A stretch of 58,994 nucleotides of DNA from Hyphomicrobiales bacterium (GCA_026400535.1 JAPLOU010000063.1:1-58994); one strand, 5' to 3'. Numbered from the stretch's first letter, positions 27,901-37,915 are shown. Translations and numbers: made by a program. Notes: a model not told the origin generated them from the sequence alone.

Positions 27901-28036
27901 CGATCAGGCTCACGGTCAGTGGGGCTGCGTCAGAATCACAGCACCGGTAATGTCGAATAATCTGCGTAGGCGGTTATCATGGCCAATCGGTGTTCGCAGC
28001 ATCCGCTGATCGCTTCGCGACGACACCAGCGCCGAT

Positions 28037-28441
28037 CTAGGGTGTCCAGGCCTTGTAGGCACCTTCTGCTTTTGGATGGACTGCCGCGCCCACCGCGGAG
28101 CCAGGCGGGCGATATGCCTGCGGTGTGCCGGTTAAATTCGGCACATGCCCCTTCTGCCACTCCCGCGCTGTGTAGATCTCTTCGGAAGGCGCGACATCAA
28201 CCGTGTGGTGCAGCCAGCCATTCCAGCCAGCAGGCACGCTCGAGGCCTCGGCAAGACCGTTGTACACAACCCATCGGCGTTCGTGGCCAAGCGCCGGGTC
28301 GATCATACCGCCGCGCGACCGGTAGTAGACATTGCCAAACGCATCGGCGCCGACACGCTCGCCATGGCGCCATGTGTGAAACCGGGTGCCCAGGGTCTGT
28401 CCGTTCCACCAGGTGAAAAACTGGAGCAGGAAGGTCTTCAT
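28037..28441 (-). CDS. NDUFA12-like NADH:ubiquinone oxidoreductase accessory subunit
   Basis: A 134-residue protein matching the alphaproteobacterial homologue of mitochondrial complex I subunit NDUFA12 (B17.2): FFTWWNGQTLGTRFHTWRHG, ERVGADAFGNVYYR, RRWVVYNG, EASSVPAGWNGWLHHTVD and a Pro-rich tail with the GTPQAYRPPGS repeat-like motif. I chose the ATG at 28441, where GAGG lies 5 bases upstream; the long upstream extension has no family match. It is an accessory subunit of respiratory complex I found in this bacterial class. Confidence 0.92.
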   Translation of the reverse strand: MKTFLLQFFTWWNGQTLGTRFHTWRHGERVGADAFGNVYYRSRGGMIDPALGHERRWVVYNGLAEASSVPAGWNGWLHHTVDVAPSEEIYTAREWQKGHVPNLTGTPQAYRPPGSAVGAAVHPKAEGAYKAWTP

Positions 28442-29210
28442 GGGCGCCTCGTCGCGTGTTGCTTCAGCCTTATGCCGATCACGGCGCAGGCTGTCCAGCC
28501 TCACCCCCTCGCGAGGTGGTTTCGTGGCGGCAGGGAACGTCGCCGACGGGTCGGCCGGGATTGCGGGAATCGCCTGCGCCATCGTGTTTCAGCCAGAGCG
28601 TGTAACGATTCGGCCACAATGATGACAAGGAAAAGTCTGCATGCGAAAACGTTTGCGACGCCATTTCAGAGGCTTGGACAGCCGACCTTCGCATGCTGCG
28701 CCAAGCTTGCGCCTTCATCTCTGGTCAGGGATTCCCCATTCGGCCGGCCGCGCGAAAATGGGGCTTCACGACAGGCGTGCCCTGGCGCAACATCCAGCGG
28801 TCGGCGTGATTCCATCAGGGTTTTCCGGTGGTTACTGGCCACACCCTCAAGTTATCCCCAAGATCCACAGGCGCCTACAAGATGTAGTGGCGCGCGTCTC
28901 TCATGCGTACAAAACCTTGACTGTCATGGTGCCGTAGGCGTAGGTTGGCATTGTCGCGTTGTCTGCAGCGCGGGCGGCCTCGAAGGGCTGGACGGACTTG
29001 AAGAGTTGATCGGCCAAGGCGTTGCGCAGGGACTCAGTTAGGTTCCACGCGGGGTGGTCGGGAGCGCTGCGAGAATGCGGGCAAACGACACCAGATAGGC
29101 TGCGGATCCAACCGCGAGCCGACAGGGGCTTCACAACAGGGCTGACAGTGAGCCGCGCCACGTGGTCGCGGGCCGATGAACTATCGGCTGATGAATGAAG
29201 GATAGGGAAG
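28442..29210. other. Long intergenic region upstream of nrdJ
   Basis: No gene is supported in these 769 bases. Notable elements are a TTATCCCCA sequence at 28852-28860, one mismatch from a DnaA box, and a perfect inverted repeat CTACA-AGA-TGTAG at 28875-28887. The canonical cobalamin riboswitch core is absent, although nrdJ encodes a B12-dependent enzyme. Confidence 0.5.
28852..28890. promoter_or_regulatory. Candidate NrdR-type box with DnaA-like site upstream of nrdJ
   Basis: CTACAAGATGTAG at 28875-28887 is a perfect 5+3+5 inverted repeat resembling the spacing and A/T-flanked core of NrdR boxes, the usual repressor sites of ribonucleotide reductase genes. A DnaA-box-like TTATCCCCA lies 14 bases before it. 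The assignment rests on pattern and on position (about 320 bases ahead of the nrdJ start); only one copy is clear, whereas NrdR normally uses two. Confidence 0.3.
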
Positions 29211-32200
29211 ATGAAGATCGAGCGTCGCTACACCACGGCGGGCCAGTCAGCCTACGCGGCCATCACCTTTCGCGAGACGGTGAGCGAGATCCGCAATCCA
29301 GACGGATCGATCGTCTTCCGCCTTGAAGGGATCGAGGTGCCGGAGGCGTGGAGCCAGGTGGCGTCCGATGTTCTGGCCCAGAAGTATTTCCGCAAGGCCG
29401 GTGTGCCCGCCGCACTGAAGAAGGTCGAGGAAAATGACGTGCCATCCTTCCTCTGGCGCTCCGTGCCGGACGAGAAGGCGCTGGCCAAGCTGCCGGAAGA
29501 CAAGCGCTATGGATCCGAGATCTCGTCCCGGCAGGTCTTCGACCGCCTCGCGGGCTGCTGGACCTACTGGGGCTGGAAGGGCAAGTATTTCACCACCGAA
29601 GCCGACGCCCAGGCCTTCTATGACGAACTGCGCTTCATGCTGGCCCAACAGATGGTCGCGCCGAACTCGCCGCAGTGGTTCAACACGGGCCTGCACTGGG
29701 CCTATGGCATTGATGGTCCGAGCCAGGGCCACTTCTACGTCGACTGGCAGACCGGCAAGCTGGTCAAGTCGAAGTCCTCTTACGAACACCCCCAGCCCCA
29801 TGCCTGCTTCATCCAGGGTGTGGCCGACGACCTCGTCAACGAAGGCGGGATTATGGACCTGTGGGTGCGCGAGGCGCGCCTGTTCAAATATGGTTCCGGT
29901 ACCGGTTCGAACTTCTCGGCGCTTCGCGGCGACGGCGAACGTCTTGCCGGCGGCGGCCGCTCTTCCGGCCTGATGAGCTTCCTCAAGATCGGGGACCGCG
30001 CTGCGGGCGCGATCAAGTCGGGCGGCACCACGCGGCGCGCCGCCAAGATGGTCGTTGTTGACGCCGACCATCCGGACATCGAGACCTACATCGACTGGAA
30101 GGTGAAGGAGGAGCAGAAGGTTGCCGCCCTCGTCACCGGTTCCAAGGTCGTCCAGAAGCACATGAAGGCTGTGATGAAGGCCTGCATCAACTGCGACGGC
30201 CCAGGCGACGATTGTTTCAATCCGGAGAAGAACCCTGTCCTGAAGAAGGAGATCAAGCTCGCCCGCCGCGCGATGGTGCCGGATAACTACATCAAGCGTG
30301 TCATCCAGTTCGCCAAGCAGGGCTACACCGAGATCACCTTCGACACCTATGACACCGATTGGGACTCGGAGGCGTACAACACCGTTGCCGGGCAGAACTC
30401 CAACAACTCGGTCTCGATAAAGAACGATTTCCTGCGCGCCGTCGAGACCGATGGCGACTGGAAGCTGATCGCCCGCACCACCGGCAAACCGACCAAGACC
30501 CTGAAGGCCCGCGACCTGTGGGAGAAGATTGGTTACGCCGCATGGGCTTCAGCCGATCCGGGCCTGCACTTCAACTCGACCATGAACGACTGGCACACCT
30601 GCCCGGCGTCCGGTCCGATCCGCGCCTCGAACCCGTGCTCGGAATACATGTTCCTTGACGACACGGCCTGCAACCTCGCGTCGGCCAACCTGCTGCAGTT
30701 CTATGACCGCGCTACCGGTGCCTTCGACCATGCCGGCTATGAGCACCTGTGCCGCCTGTGGACAGTCGTTCTCGAAATCTCGGTGATGATGGCGCAGTTC
30801 CCATCAAAGCCGATCGCCGAACTGTCCTACGAGTACCGCACGCTCGGCCTCGGCTATGCCAACATTGGCGGCCTTCTGATGACCATGGGACTGGGTTATG
30901 ACTCCGACGAGGGCAGGGCGCTTGGCGGCGCGCTGACCGCGATCATGACGGGCATCGCCTACGCCACCTCTGCGGAGATGGCGAGGGAGCTAGGGCCGTT
31001 CCCCGGCGCGGTCCGTACCGATGCCGATGGCAGGACCAACACCCAGCACATGCTGCGCGTAATGCGCAATCACCGCCGCGCCGCCTATGGCGAGGCGACC
31101 GGCTATGAAGGCCTGTCGGTGGCGCCCGTGCCACTCGATCATGCCTCGTGCCCGGAGCCGGTCCTGGTCGAGCGCGCAAAGGCCGCCTGGGACAAGGCCC
31201 TGACGCTCGGCGAGAAGCATGGCTACCGCAACGCCCAGGCGACTGTGATCGCGCCCACCGGCACGATCGGCCTCGTGATGGATTGCGACACAACCGGCAT
31301 CGAGCCCGATTTTGCGCTGGTGAAGTTCAAGAAGCTCGCCGGCGGCGGCTATTTCAAGATCATCAACCGCGCCGTGCCGGACGCGCTGCGCAGCCTCGGC
31401 TATTCAGAAGCACAGATCGCCGAAATGGAGGTCTACGCCGTCGGCCATGGCTCTATCGCGCAGGCTCCTGCTATCAACCACGCCACGCTGGCCGCCAAGG
31501 GCTTCACGCCGGAGAAGATCGAGGCGGTTGAGAAGGGCATGAAGAGCGCCTTCGACATCAAGTTCGTCTTCAACAAGTGGACGCTTGGCGAGGATTTCCT
31601 GACCGGAACGCTCAAGGTTCCGGCCGAGAAACTGAATGATCCGGGCTTCGACATGCTGGTCCATCTCGGCTAATCCAAGGCTGACATCGAGGCCGCCAAC
31701 ATCCATGTCTGCGGTGCGATGACGCTGGAGGGCGCGCCCTTCCTCAAGACCGAGCATTACAATGTGTTCGACTGCGCCAACCCGTGCGGCCGCCTCGGCA
31801 AGCGTTACCTGTCAGTCGAAAGCCACATCCGCATGATGGCGGCGGCGCAGCCCTTCATCTCGGGTGCGATTTCCAAGACCATCAACATGCCGAACGAGGC
31901 AACAGTTGAAGACTGCAAGAACGCCTACATGCTGTCCTGGCGCCTCGCTCTCAAGGCCAACGCGCTCTACCGCGACGGCTCCAAGCTGTCGCAGCCGCTC
32001 AACTCCGCCCTTATCGCAGATGAGGATGAGGATGCGGATGACGCGGTCGAGGCAATGATGGCGATGCCGGCAGTGGCCAAGGCCGCCGCGCTCTCCGAAA
32101 AGATCGTTGAGCGCATCATCGAGCGTGTCGAACGCAACCGCGAGCGCGAGCGCCTGCCCGATCGCCGCAAGGGCTACACCCAGAAGGCGGTGGTGGGCGG

Positions 32201-32963
32201 CCACAAGGTCTACCTGCGCACCGGCGAGTATCATGACGGCCGCATTGGCGAGATCTTCATCGACATGCACAAGGAAGGCGCCGCCTTCCGCTCGCTGATG
32301 AACAACTTCGCCATCGCGGTGTCGCTCGGCCTGCAATACGGCGTGCCGCTGGAGGAATACGTCGAGGCCTTTACCTTCACCCGCTTCGAGCCGGCCGGCT
32401 TTGTGCAGGGCAATGAGGCGATCAAGAACGCAACCTCGATCCTGGACTACGTCTTCCGCGAGCTCGCCATCTCCTACCTGCAGCGCTTCGATCTGGCGCA
32501 TGTCGACCCCTCCGAGATCGGCAACACCGTGCTCGGCAAGGGAGAGGCGCAGTCGGATCTTGGCGCGCCGGCGCAGAACGCCGCCCAGCAAGCCGTGTCG
32601 AAGGGCCTGCTGCGCTCCAAGACCGACAAGCTGATGCTGATCTCCGGCGGCATGGCGGCTGGTGCCCCAGTCTCCGCAGTAGCCAGCGCCCCGGCTGCGG
32701 CCTACGGCCTCGCCACCATCGGCGCGACCGCGCTCAAGCCCGAGCCCAACATGGACGTGACGCTCACCGAAGCCGAACTTGCCAAGATGGGTTTCGCCTC
32801 GCCTGCCGCCCAGCCCGGCCGCACGGCAGCCGACAAGCGCGCCGAAGCGATCATGAAAGGCTATGTCGGCGATTCATGCGGCGAATGCGGCAACTTCACG
32901 CTCGTCCGCAACGGCACGTGTTTGAAGTGCGACACGTGTGGCTCAACGACGGGGTGTAGTTGA
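29211..32963 (+). pseudogene. nrdJ: Adenosylcobalamin-dependent (class II) ribonucleotide reductase with in-frame stop codon
   Basis: A full-length class II reductase frame of about 1250 residues, interrupted once by TAA at 31671-31673. Before the stop (820 residues) are HTCPASGPI, the catalytic N-x-C-x-E in SNPCSEYMFLDD and PTGTIGLVMDCDTTG. After it, in the same frame, the protein resumes without loss: [51 protein letters not shown], and a Cys-rich redox tail SCGECGN...[14 protein letters not shown]. The family normally has an aromatic residue where the stop sits (LGF/LGY-S), so one base change (TAC to TAA) would explain it. The C-terminal part from the ATG at 31719 has no ribosome site. Either the gene is newly dead, the stop is read through, or it is a sequencing error. 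Confidence 0.88.
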
Positions 32964-33334
32964 GTCCACCCGCAACGAAGCGCAAAGGCCCGTTGCGTGG
33001 ATGCGCAGATCATCATCTTCAACCGGCCAAACGGCGAGCTCCAGCTCGCCGAAATCGGTCTGCAGTGTGTGCTGCCTCTTTCTCCCATCGCGGGAGATGG
33101 CGCGGAAGAGAGGTCGCGCAAATCTTTGTAATGGCCTGGCTGCACACAAAGCACTTCGGCCTGTGCGTGCTGATTGCTCTTTGCTCGTTGCCCCTCTCCC
33201 GCAAGGGGAGGGGGGCTTTGGCAGCGGCGCCTTCTCTTCCATGATGCAGCCTGGCCCAATGGCCGACGCCGCAACCCCTTGGCCATTGGCACAGTCCACG
33301 TGAGCCGCCTATCCCGACTCGATGAGAAAATCAG
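32964..33334. repeat. Intergenic region with REP-like inverted repeats
   Basis: No gene is seen. Two short palindromes of related sequence occur: TCTCCC-ATCGC-GGGAGA at 33081-33097, and CCCCTCTCCC-GCAA-GGGGAGGGGG at 33191-33214. Such C/T-rich hairpins are common dispersed elements between genes in Hyphomicrobiales and may protect or end the nrdJ message. The flanks carry no open frame with a recognisable product. Confidence 0.45.
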
Positions 33335-33557
33335 AGCAACCTGACGTCGATACGCCGAGCGGCAACAGCACGGTGCTGGACGAGGGGACCATGTTATGCT
33401 GATCAAGTAGCTCAAGGTCGAGGGCACGTCAGTGACGCTGAAGCGCGGCACCATGGTGCGCCGCATCCATCTCACCAATGATCGGGCTGGGGCGGCGTGC
33501 CGCGTTGAAAAGGTGAAGGGCCTCGTCCTGCGCACAGGGTTCCTGAAGACGGCGTGA
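33335..33557 (+). pseudogene. PhnA-like (YjdM family) gene remnant
   Basis: The frame ending at 33557 reads MLIK, then a TAG stop at 33408-33410, then LKVEGTSVTLKRGTMVRRI, HLTNDRAGA and VKGLVLRTGFLKTA. This is the C-terminal PhnA domain, where intact members have LIKDLKVKG: the Asp codon has become TAG. The preceding segment SGNSTVLDEGT (about 33356-33391), matching the usual GNVLxDGDSV region, is in another frame. The gene thus has one nonsense change and one frameshift and is a pseudogene. The name PhnA is historical; the family is not shown to act on phosphonates. Confidence 0.7.
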
Positions 33558-33687
33558 GGAGCTGGCATCGCCGGCTCGCCGCCATCAACGCGCAGGGTCC
33601 CCCCTGCCCCTCACGCCGTGCCCATTTTCTTTCTGCATAATGCGCGATAAAACAAAATCAGGTGGAGCGATACAGGAGCATACGGGC

Positions 33688-34047
33688 ATGAAAGCGCGGA
33701 TCACGATCTTGGCAGGCGCGGCCGCATTGATGGCGGGTTTCGCGGCCCTGCCAGCCAAGGCGCAGTATTATGGCGCGCCTTATTACAATCCGGGCTTGCC
33801 GCCGCCGCCGGGGTACCGTCCGCCACCGCCGCCTTATGGCGGGCCTCCCGGCTACGGACCTCCCGGCTATGGCCCGATCAGCTGCGGCGAGGGGGCCGGC
33901 ATCGTCGCCTCGCGCGGATTCCGCAACGTGCAGGTCCGCGAATGCAGCGGGCGCGTCTTCCGCTATACCGCCTTCCAGCGCGGCGCGCCCTTCGAGGTGC
34001 GCGTCTCGTCCCGCACCGGGCAGATCACTGCCATCCGTCGAATATGA
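33688..34047 (+). CDS. Small exported Pro/Gly/Tyr-rich hypothetical protein
   Basis: A 119-residue protein with a Sec signal (ITILAGAAALMAGFAAL, cleavage after AKA) and a Tyr/Pro/Gly-rich stretch (residues 25-65) with repeats of GPPGYGPPGYGP type. A compact C-terminal part follows, CGEGAGIVASRGFRNVQVRE to the end, with two Cys and a basic tail. I chose the ATG at 33688, preceded by CAGGAG. Similar small proteins are common in Hyphomicrobiales; the function is unknown. It is probably periplasmic or cell-envelope associated. Confidence 0.8.
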   Translation: MKARITILAGAAALMAGFAALPAKAQYYGAPYYNPGLPPPPGYRPPPPPYGGPPGYGPPGYGPISCGEGAGIVASRGFRNVQVRECSGRVFRYTAFQRGAPFEVRVSSRTGQITAIRRI

Positions 34048-34095
34048 GCGGCAGCCGCGATCGAAGGAAACTGGCGATGGCCGCAAGGCCAAACC

Positions 34096-34698
34096 CTATT
34101 TTCGCGGCGGGCTGAGCGGGCGCGGAGGGAGTATTTCGGCGTCATTGAGCACTTTCTTGGCCATGAAGATTGCGGCGTCGAGCTTGTTGAAGTTGCGGCC
34201 CTTGTAGAATTTTAGGGCCGTCTCGTTGTTCTCCGCAACCTCCAGCACCAGGTGCGAACAACCCCGCACGCGCGCGAGGTGCTCAAGCTGGTCCATTACG
34301 AAGGAGCCTAGCCCGCGCCCCTGGTAGCTTGGATGCACAGCCAGTTCCTCGACATAGAGCGGGTGCATCTCGCGATTGCGGAAATAGCGCTCGTTCATCC
34401 ACGAATCGACCCCGATGATGTCCTCGGCGCATTCGGCGTAGCCGAGGATCTGTTCCTTGCTGTCAATCGTGGTCACGAACAGGAGCTGCTCGACGCCCTT
34501 TTCCTCGTAACGCTCCAGAAAGCGCTTCTTCGAGGTCGGGCGTTGGAATTCCACCGTGGTGCGGTTCACTTCACGGAACACCAGCTTGAGGAACTCCCAG
34601 GTCTTGTTCAGGTCGCGCCGATGAATGCGCCGCACCCTGACGATCGGCTCGGCAGGAACATTGTCGTCACTTGCAGGTTCAGAAGCTATCGCGCTCAT
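34096..34698 (-). CDS. GNAT-family N-acetyltransferase
   Basis: A 200-residue acetyltransferase with the GNAT fold: the acetyl-CoA motif is VHPSYQGRGLGSFVMDQLEH (Q/RxxGxG/A), and the following VLEVAENNETALKFYKGRNF is the typical last part. EELAV supplies the preceding strand. The substrate is unknown; the pattern resembles ribosomal-protein or small-amine acetyltransferases but is not specific. I chose the ATG at 34698; the ATG at 34734 would add 12 residues. Confidence 0.85.
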   Translation of the reverse strand: MSAIASEPASDDNVPAEPIVRVRRIHRRDLNKTWEFLKLVFREVNRTTVEFQRPTSKKRFLERYEEKGVEQLLFVTTIDSKEQILGYAECAEDIIGVDSWMNERYFRNREMHPLYVEELAVHPSYQGRGLGSFVMDQLEHLARVRGCSHLVLEVAENNETALKFYKGRNFNKLDAAIFMAKKVLNDAEILPPRPLSPPRK

Positions 34699-34814
34699 GG
34701 CACGGTCATACAGGGTTGGCCGTCCCCTCGCCAAGCCTCGCGTTCTGCCATAAGATCACTCGACGGCATATGAAATTCCACACATCGTCCACACACAAAC
34801 ATGGGGACCGAGAC

Positions 34815-35252
34815 ATGCGCATGACACTCTCGCACAGCATCCTTGCAGCTTTGGGCGCGTTGGCCCTGGCCAGCACCACGGCATCCGCGCTTCCAGCCAT
34901 GACCGGGGCGGTCCCGATTCTGGCGCTCGCTCAGGATCATCAACCTGTGCAGGTTCAATACTACTACGGCGGCCCGCGACGCCATTATCGCGGCGGGCCG
35001 CGCTATGCCTATCGTGGCGGCTACTATCGTCGGGGCTATCGCGGCGACGGCGTCGCCGCTGGCCTAGCGGCCGGTGCCATTGGCGCGCTGGCGATCGGTG
35101 GCCTGGCCGCGTCCGGCGCCTTCGAACCGGCCCCGCGGTATGCGCCGATGGCGCCCGCCCGCAAGCAGTGGTGCGCCGACCGCTATCGTAGCTATAACCC
35201 TGAAGACGGCACCTTTGTCGGCCGAGACGGGCGCGTGCGCTTCTGCGGCTGA
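34815..35252 (+). CDS. BA14K-family exported protein
   Basis: A 145-residue exported protein. After a signal peptide (ILAALGALALASTTASA) comes an Arg/Tyr/Gly-rich stretch (YRGGPRYAYRGGYYRRGYRG), a glycine-rich hydrophobic segment (AAGLAAGAIGALAIGGLAA), and the BA14K signature at the end: WCADRYRSYNPEDGTFVGR and VRFCG. BA14K proteins were first known as Brucella immunogens with lectin-like activity and are a hallmark of Hyphomicrobiales. The function here is not known; the glycine-rich segment suggests membrane association. Confidence 0.85.
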   Translation: MRMTLSHSILAALGALALASTTASALPAMTGAVPILALAQDHQPVQVQYYYGGPRRHYRGGPRYAYRGGYYRRGYRGDGVAAGLAAGAIGALAIGGLAASGAFEPAPRYAPMAPARKQWCADRYRSYNPEDGTFVGRDGRVRFCG

Positions 35253-35268
35253 ACCCAGCACAAGCCGC

Positions 35269-36420
35269 ATGGCCAGACACAGGAGCCACGGCCAGACTTC
35301 CGCCGTGACAAAAACCCTGACCTCAGATGTACTGGTTGTCGGCGGCGGCCTTGTTGGGGCAGCCTTGGCCTTCGGCATGGCGGGGGCGGGCGCCACAGTT
35401 CGCATCCTCGATGGTGGCGACGGCGACATCCGGGCCGCGCACGCCAACTTCGGCCTCATCTGGGTCCAGTCAAAAGGGCTTGACATGCCCGCCTATGCGC
35501 GTTGGACGCGCCAGAGCGCCGACCTGTGGGGCGCCTTCGCCGCAGAACTCGGCGACTTGACCGGTGTTAGCCTGCATCACCGCCAAAGGGGTGGCCTGTC
35601 CTATTGCCTGGGCGAAAAGGAACTCGACGACAAGCGCGCCGAGATCGCGCGCCTGCACAACCAGCGGACGCCATGGTCGCCCGAGGTCACTGTTCTGGAC
35701 CGCACGGAACTCGCCGGCCTGCTGCCCGGCGTCACACTCGGTCCGGCTGTGCGTGGCGCGAGTTTCTGCCCGCAGGATGGCGAGTGCAATCCGCTGGCGC
35801 TGCTCCGCAGCCTGCATCATGCGCTCGCGGCACAGGGCGTGCCACTGCATCGCAACGCAAGGGCACTTTCGGTCACAGCAATGGCCGGGCGCTTTCGGGT
35901 CATCACGGAGCAGGGCGGCTTCGAAACGCCGCGCCTTGTGCTTGCCGCCGGCCTCGGCAGCAAGCCGCTCGCGGAAAGCCTCGGGATTGCCGCGCCAATC
36001 CGCCCACAGCGCGGACAGATCCTTGTTACGGAGCGACTGCCCGAATTCCTGCGTTTTGCCGGTGACACCCTACGGCAAACTGCGGATGGAACCTTGATGG
36101 TCGGCGCGACACATGAGGATACAGGCCTTGACGTGTCAACGACTTCAGCCGCTTCGGCCGAGCTTGCACGGCATGCCGTTTCGGTTTTCCCGGACCTGGC
36201 GCGGGTCAATCTCGTCAGAAGCTGGGCCGGTCTGAGGGTTCTGACCCCGGACGGCAATCCGCTCTACGCGGAAAGCGAGGACCATCCCGGCGCAGTGATG
36301 GTCACCTGCCATTCCGGCGTGACCCTTGCTGCCGCCCATGCACGCTTGCTGGCCCCGGCCATCCTCGCCGGACCGCTCGGTCCGGAGTTCGCGCCCTTCA
36401 GCGCGGCGCGGTTTGGGTGA
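35269..36420 (+). CDS. FAD-dependent oxidoreductase (DAO family)
   Basis: A 383-residue flavoenzyme of the D-amino acid oxidase/glycine oxidase superfamily. The Rossmann motif is SDVLVVGGGLVGAALAFGMA near the N-terminus, followed by SHANFGLIWVQ-type sequence (here AHANFGLIWVQSKG). The substrate-domain segment VRPQRGQILVTERL appears as IRPQRGQILVTERLPEF, and the C-terminal FAD contact as WAGLRVLTPDGNPLY. It likely oxidises an amine or amino acid. Start candidates are ATG 35269 (used) and GTG 35305. The adjacent minus-strand FMN oxidase and the RraA-like gene may belong to the same catabolic context. Confidence 0.88.
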   Translation: MARHRSHGQTSAVTKTLTSDVLVVGGGLVGAALAFGMAGAGATVRILDGGDGDIRAAHANFGLIWVQSKGLDMPAYARWTRQSADLWGAFAAELGDLTGVSLHHRQRGGLSYCLGEKELDDKRAEIARLHNQRTPWSPEVTVLDRTELAGLLPGVTLGPAVRGASFCPQDGECNPLALLRSLHHALAAQGVPLHRNARALSVTAMAGRFRVITEQGGFETPRLVLAAGLGSKPLAESLGIAAPIRPQRGQILVTERLPEFLRFAGDTLRQTADGTLMVGATHEDTGLDVSTTSAASAELARHAVSVFPDLARVNLVRSWAGLRVLTPDGNPLYAESEDHPGAVMVTCHSGVTLAAAHARLLAPAILAGPLGPEFAPFSAARFG

Positions 36421-36745
36421 TGGAGCACGGGGAGGCCGGCCTTGGATTCTCGTGGGCTTGGATTGTTGTTTGCGGACCATGGCAGTTGGCAATGAGCAAC
36501 ATGATGAAGCCAGCGCTCTATAGCACAGGCAAAAGCCTCGTTTTCGAGGTGGCGAAGCGCGCTTCGTAGCCTCAGTTTCTATCTATTCCGAAAATCTCTG
36601 ATCCGCTCACTGCCGAGAGGGACATCACGATGGTCTCGCGGACTGCGCGGATTGATGGTTTCTTGCCAGAGCGGGTGGAGCTTGTGGCCCGGATTGGGAA
36701 GCTGAGATGCCGGGGCGTTATGGACTGCGGCGAAACCTCTTTCGG
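36421..36745. other. Intergenic region without recognisable features
   Basis: I see no gene or clear terminator in these 325 bases between the convergent FAD and FMN oxidase genes. The frames present are short and match nothing I recognise. Confidence 0.5.
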
Positions 36746-37915
36746 TCAGCGACGCTCCAGCAGATCGTCTCGCGAGAGATCGGACAGTCGGCTTTTGCCC
36801 AGTAACCCCAGTGTGCGGTCAATCTCACGGCGGAAGAGCTCCAGCATATGAAAAACGCCAGCCTCTCCAGCGACGGACAGACCCCAGAGCTGCGGCCGCC
36901 CGACCAGAACGGCGGTGGCACCCAGGGCGATCGCCTTGACCACATCGGCCCCGCGCCGGATGCCGCCATCAATCAGGATCGGTACGCTGCCGGCAACAGC
37001 CTCCACCACCGAAGGTAAAGCCTGAAGCGATGCCGGAGCGCCGTCAAGCTGACGACCGCCATGGTTGGAGACGATCAATCCATCGATTCCGCTGCTGAGC
37101 GCGCGACGGGCCTCCTCTGGATGCAGAACGCCCTTCAGCAGCATTGGTCCCTTCCATTGTGCCCGAAGCGCCTCGACGTCCTGCCAGGACATGGCTGGGT
37201 CGAGCAGGCTGGACATCCTGCCGGCGAGTGCGCGGATGTTGTTGACCTCGCCTGGACGTACGTAGTTGCCAAAAGTGACGCGCCCCAGCTCGTTGCGCAT
37301 GCGGAAAAGCCAGGGCAGTCGGGTTGCCATCCCGAAGGCCTGTTTCAGCGTAAAGCGTGGTGGGATCGTGAATCCGTTGCGGATATCGCGTTCGCGGTTG
37401 CCGAGAAACTGATTGTCGATGGTGAGGACCAGCGCGTCATAGCCGGCGGCCTGGGCGCGCGCAGTCAATTCCCGGGTAAAGGTGCGGTCGCGATAGATGA
37501 AGATCTGCATCCATCGCGGTGATGCCCCCGTTTCGGCGAGGGTCTCCAAGGGGCATACTGACCCGTGACTGAGACAATAGGGAACGCCGATGGCTGCTGC
37601 GGCGCGCGCCGCCGCCTGTTCGCCTTCCGGCCAGAACAAGCCTGCAAGACCGGTCGGACCAATGATCACGGGCATGGTCATTGGCCGCCCGAACAGGGTC
37701 ACGGAAAGATCACGGTCTGCCGCGCCGTTCAGCGGCCGCGGCAACAGATCATAGCGATCGAAGGCGGTCTCGTTGCGCTGCAAGGTGCGTTCGTCCTCTG
37801 CACCGCCATCGGCGAAATCGAAGACCGGGCGGGGCAGGGTTGAGCGCGCCATCTGGCGCAGCGCCGCGATGCTATAGGCGCGGCGCTTCCAGCCTGGCTC
37901 TGGACCGTTGCTCAC
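36746..37915 (-). CDS. FMN-dependent alpha-hydroxy-acid oxidizing protein
   Basis: A 389-residue enzyme of the lactate dehydrogenase/mandelate dehydrogenase/glycolate oxidase family. The barrel begins after YSIAALRQMARSTLPRPVFDFADGGAEDE. FMN-binding parts are IIGPTGLAGLFWPEGE and YDALVLTIDNQFLGNRERD, and the active-site segment is GLIVSNHGGRQLDGAPASLQ, with the catalytic His and the substrate-binding Arg; DGGIRRGADVVKAIALGA is the phosphate site. Soluble and membrane-bound subtypes cannot be told apart safely. Its substrate is a 2-hydroxy acid. It is divergent from the RraA-like gene. Confidence 0.93.
   Translation of the reverse strand: MSNGPEPGWKRRAYSIAALRQMARSTLPRPVFDFADGGAEDERTLQRNETAFDRYDLLPRPLNGAADRDLSVTLFGRPMTMPVIIGPTGLAGLFWPEGEQAAARAAAAIGVPYCLSHGSVCPLETLAETGASPRWMQIFIYRDRTFTRELTARAQAAGYDALVLTIDNQFLGNRERDIRNGFTIPPRFTLKQAFGMATRLPWLFRMRNELGRVTFGNYVRPGEVNNIRALAGRMSSLLDPAMSWQDVEALRAQWKGPMLLKGVLHPEEARRALSSGIDGLIVSNHGGRQLDGAPASLQALPSVVEAVAGSVPILIDGGIRRGADVVKAIALGATAVLVGRPQLWGLSVAGEAGVFHMLELFRREIDRTLGLLGKSRLSDLSRDDLLERR

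Noticed and set aside
28690..28809. Tiny frame with an HTH-like look (FPIRPAARKWGFTTG) upstream of nrdJ
   Set aside because: Only about 39 residues from an ATG, no ribosome site, and no confident family match.
28442..29210. Cobalamin riboswitch expected ahead of a B12-dependent enzyme
   Set aside because: The conserved core and B12-box sequences were not found in the region.
31719..32963. Second half of nrdJ as an independent gene
   Set aside because: It is in the same frame as the first half, has no ribosome site before the ATG, and the homology continues unbroken across the stop.
33081..33214. Possible second CRISPR or terminator array in the two palindromes after nrdJ
   Set aside because: Only two unlike copies with different loop and arm lengths; they fit dispersed REP-like hairpins better.
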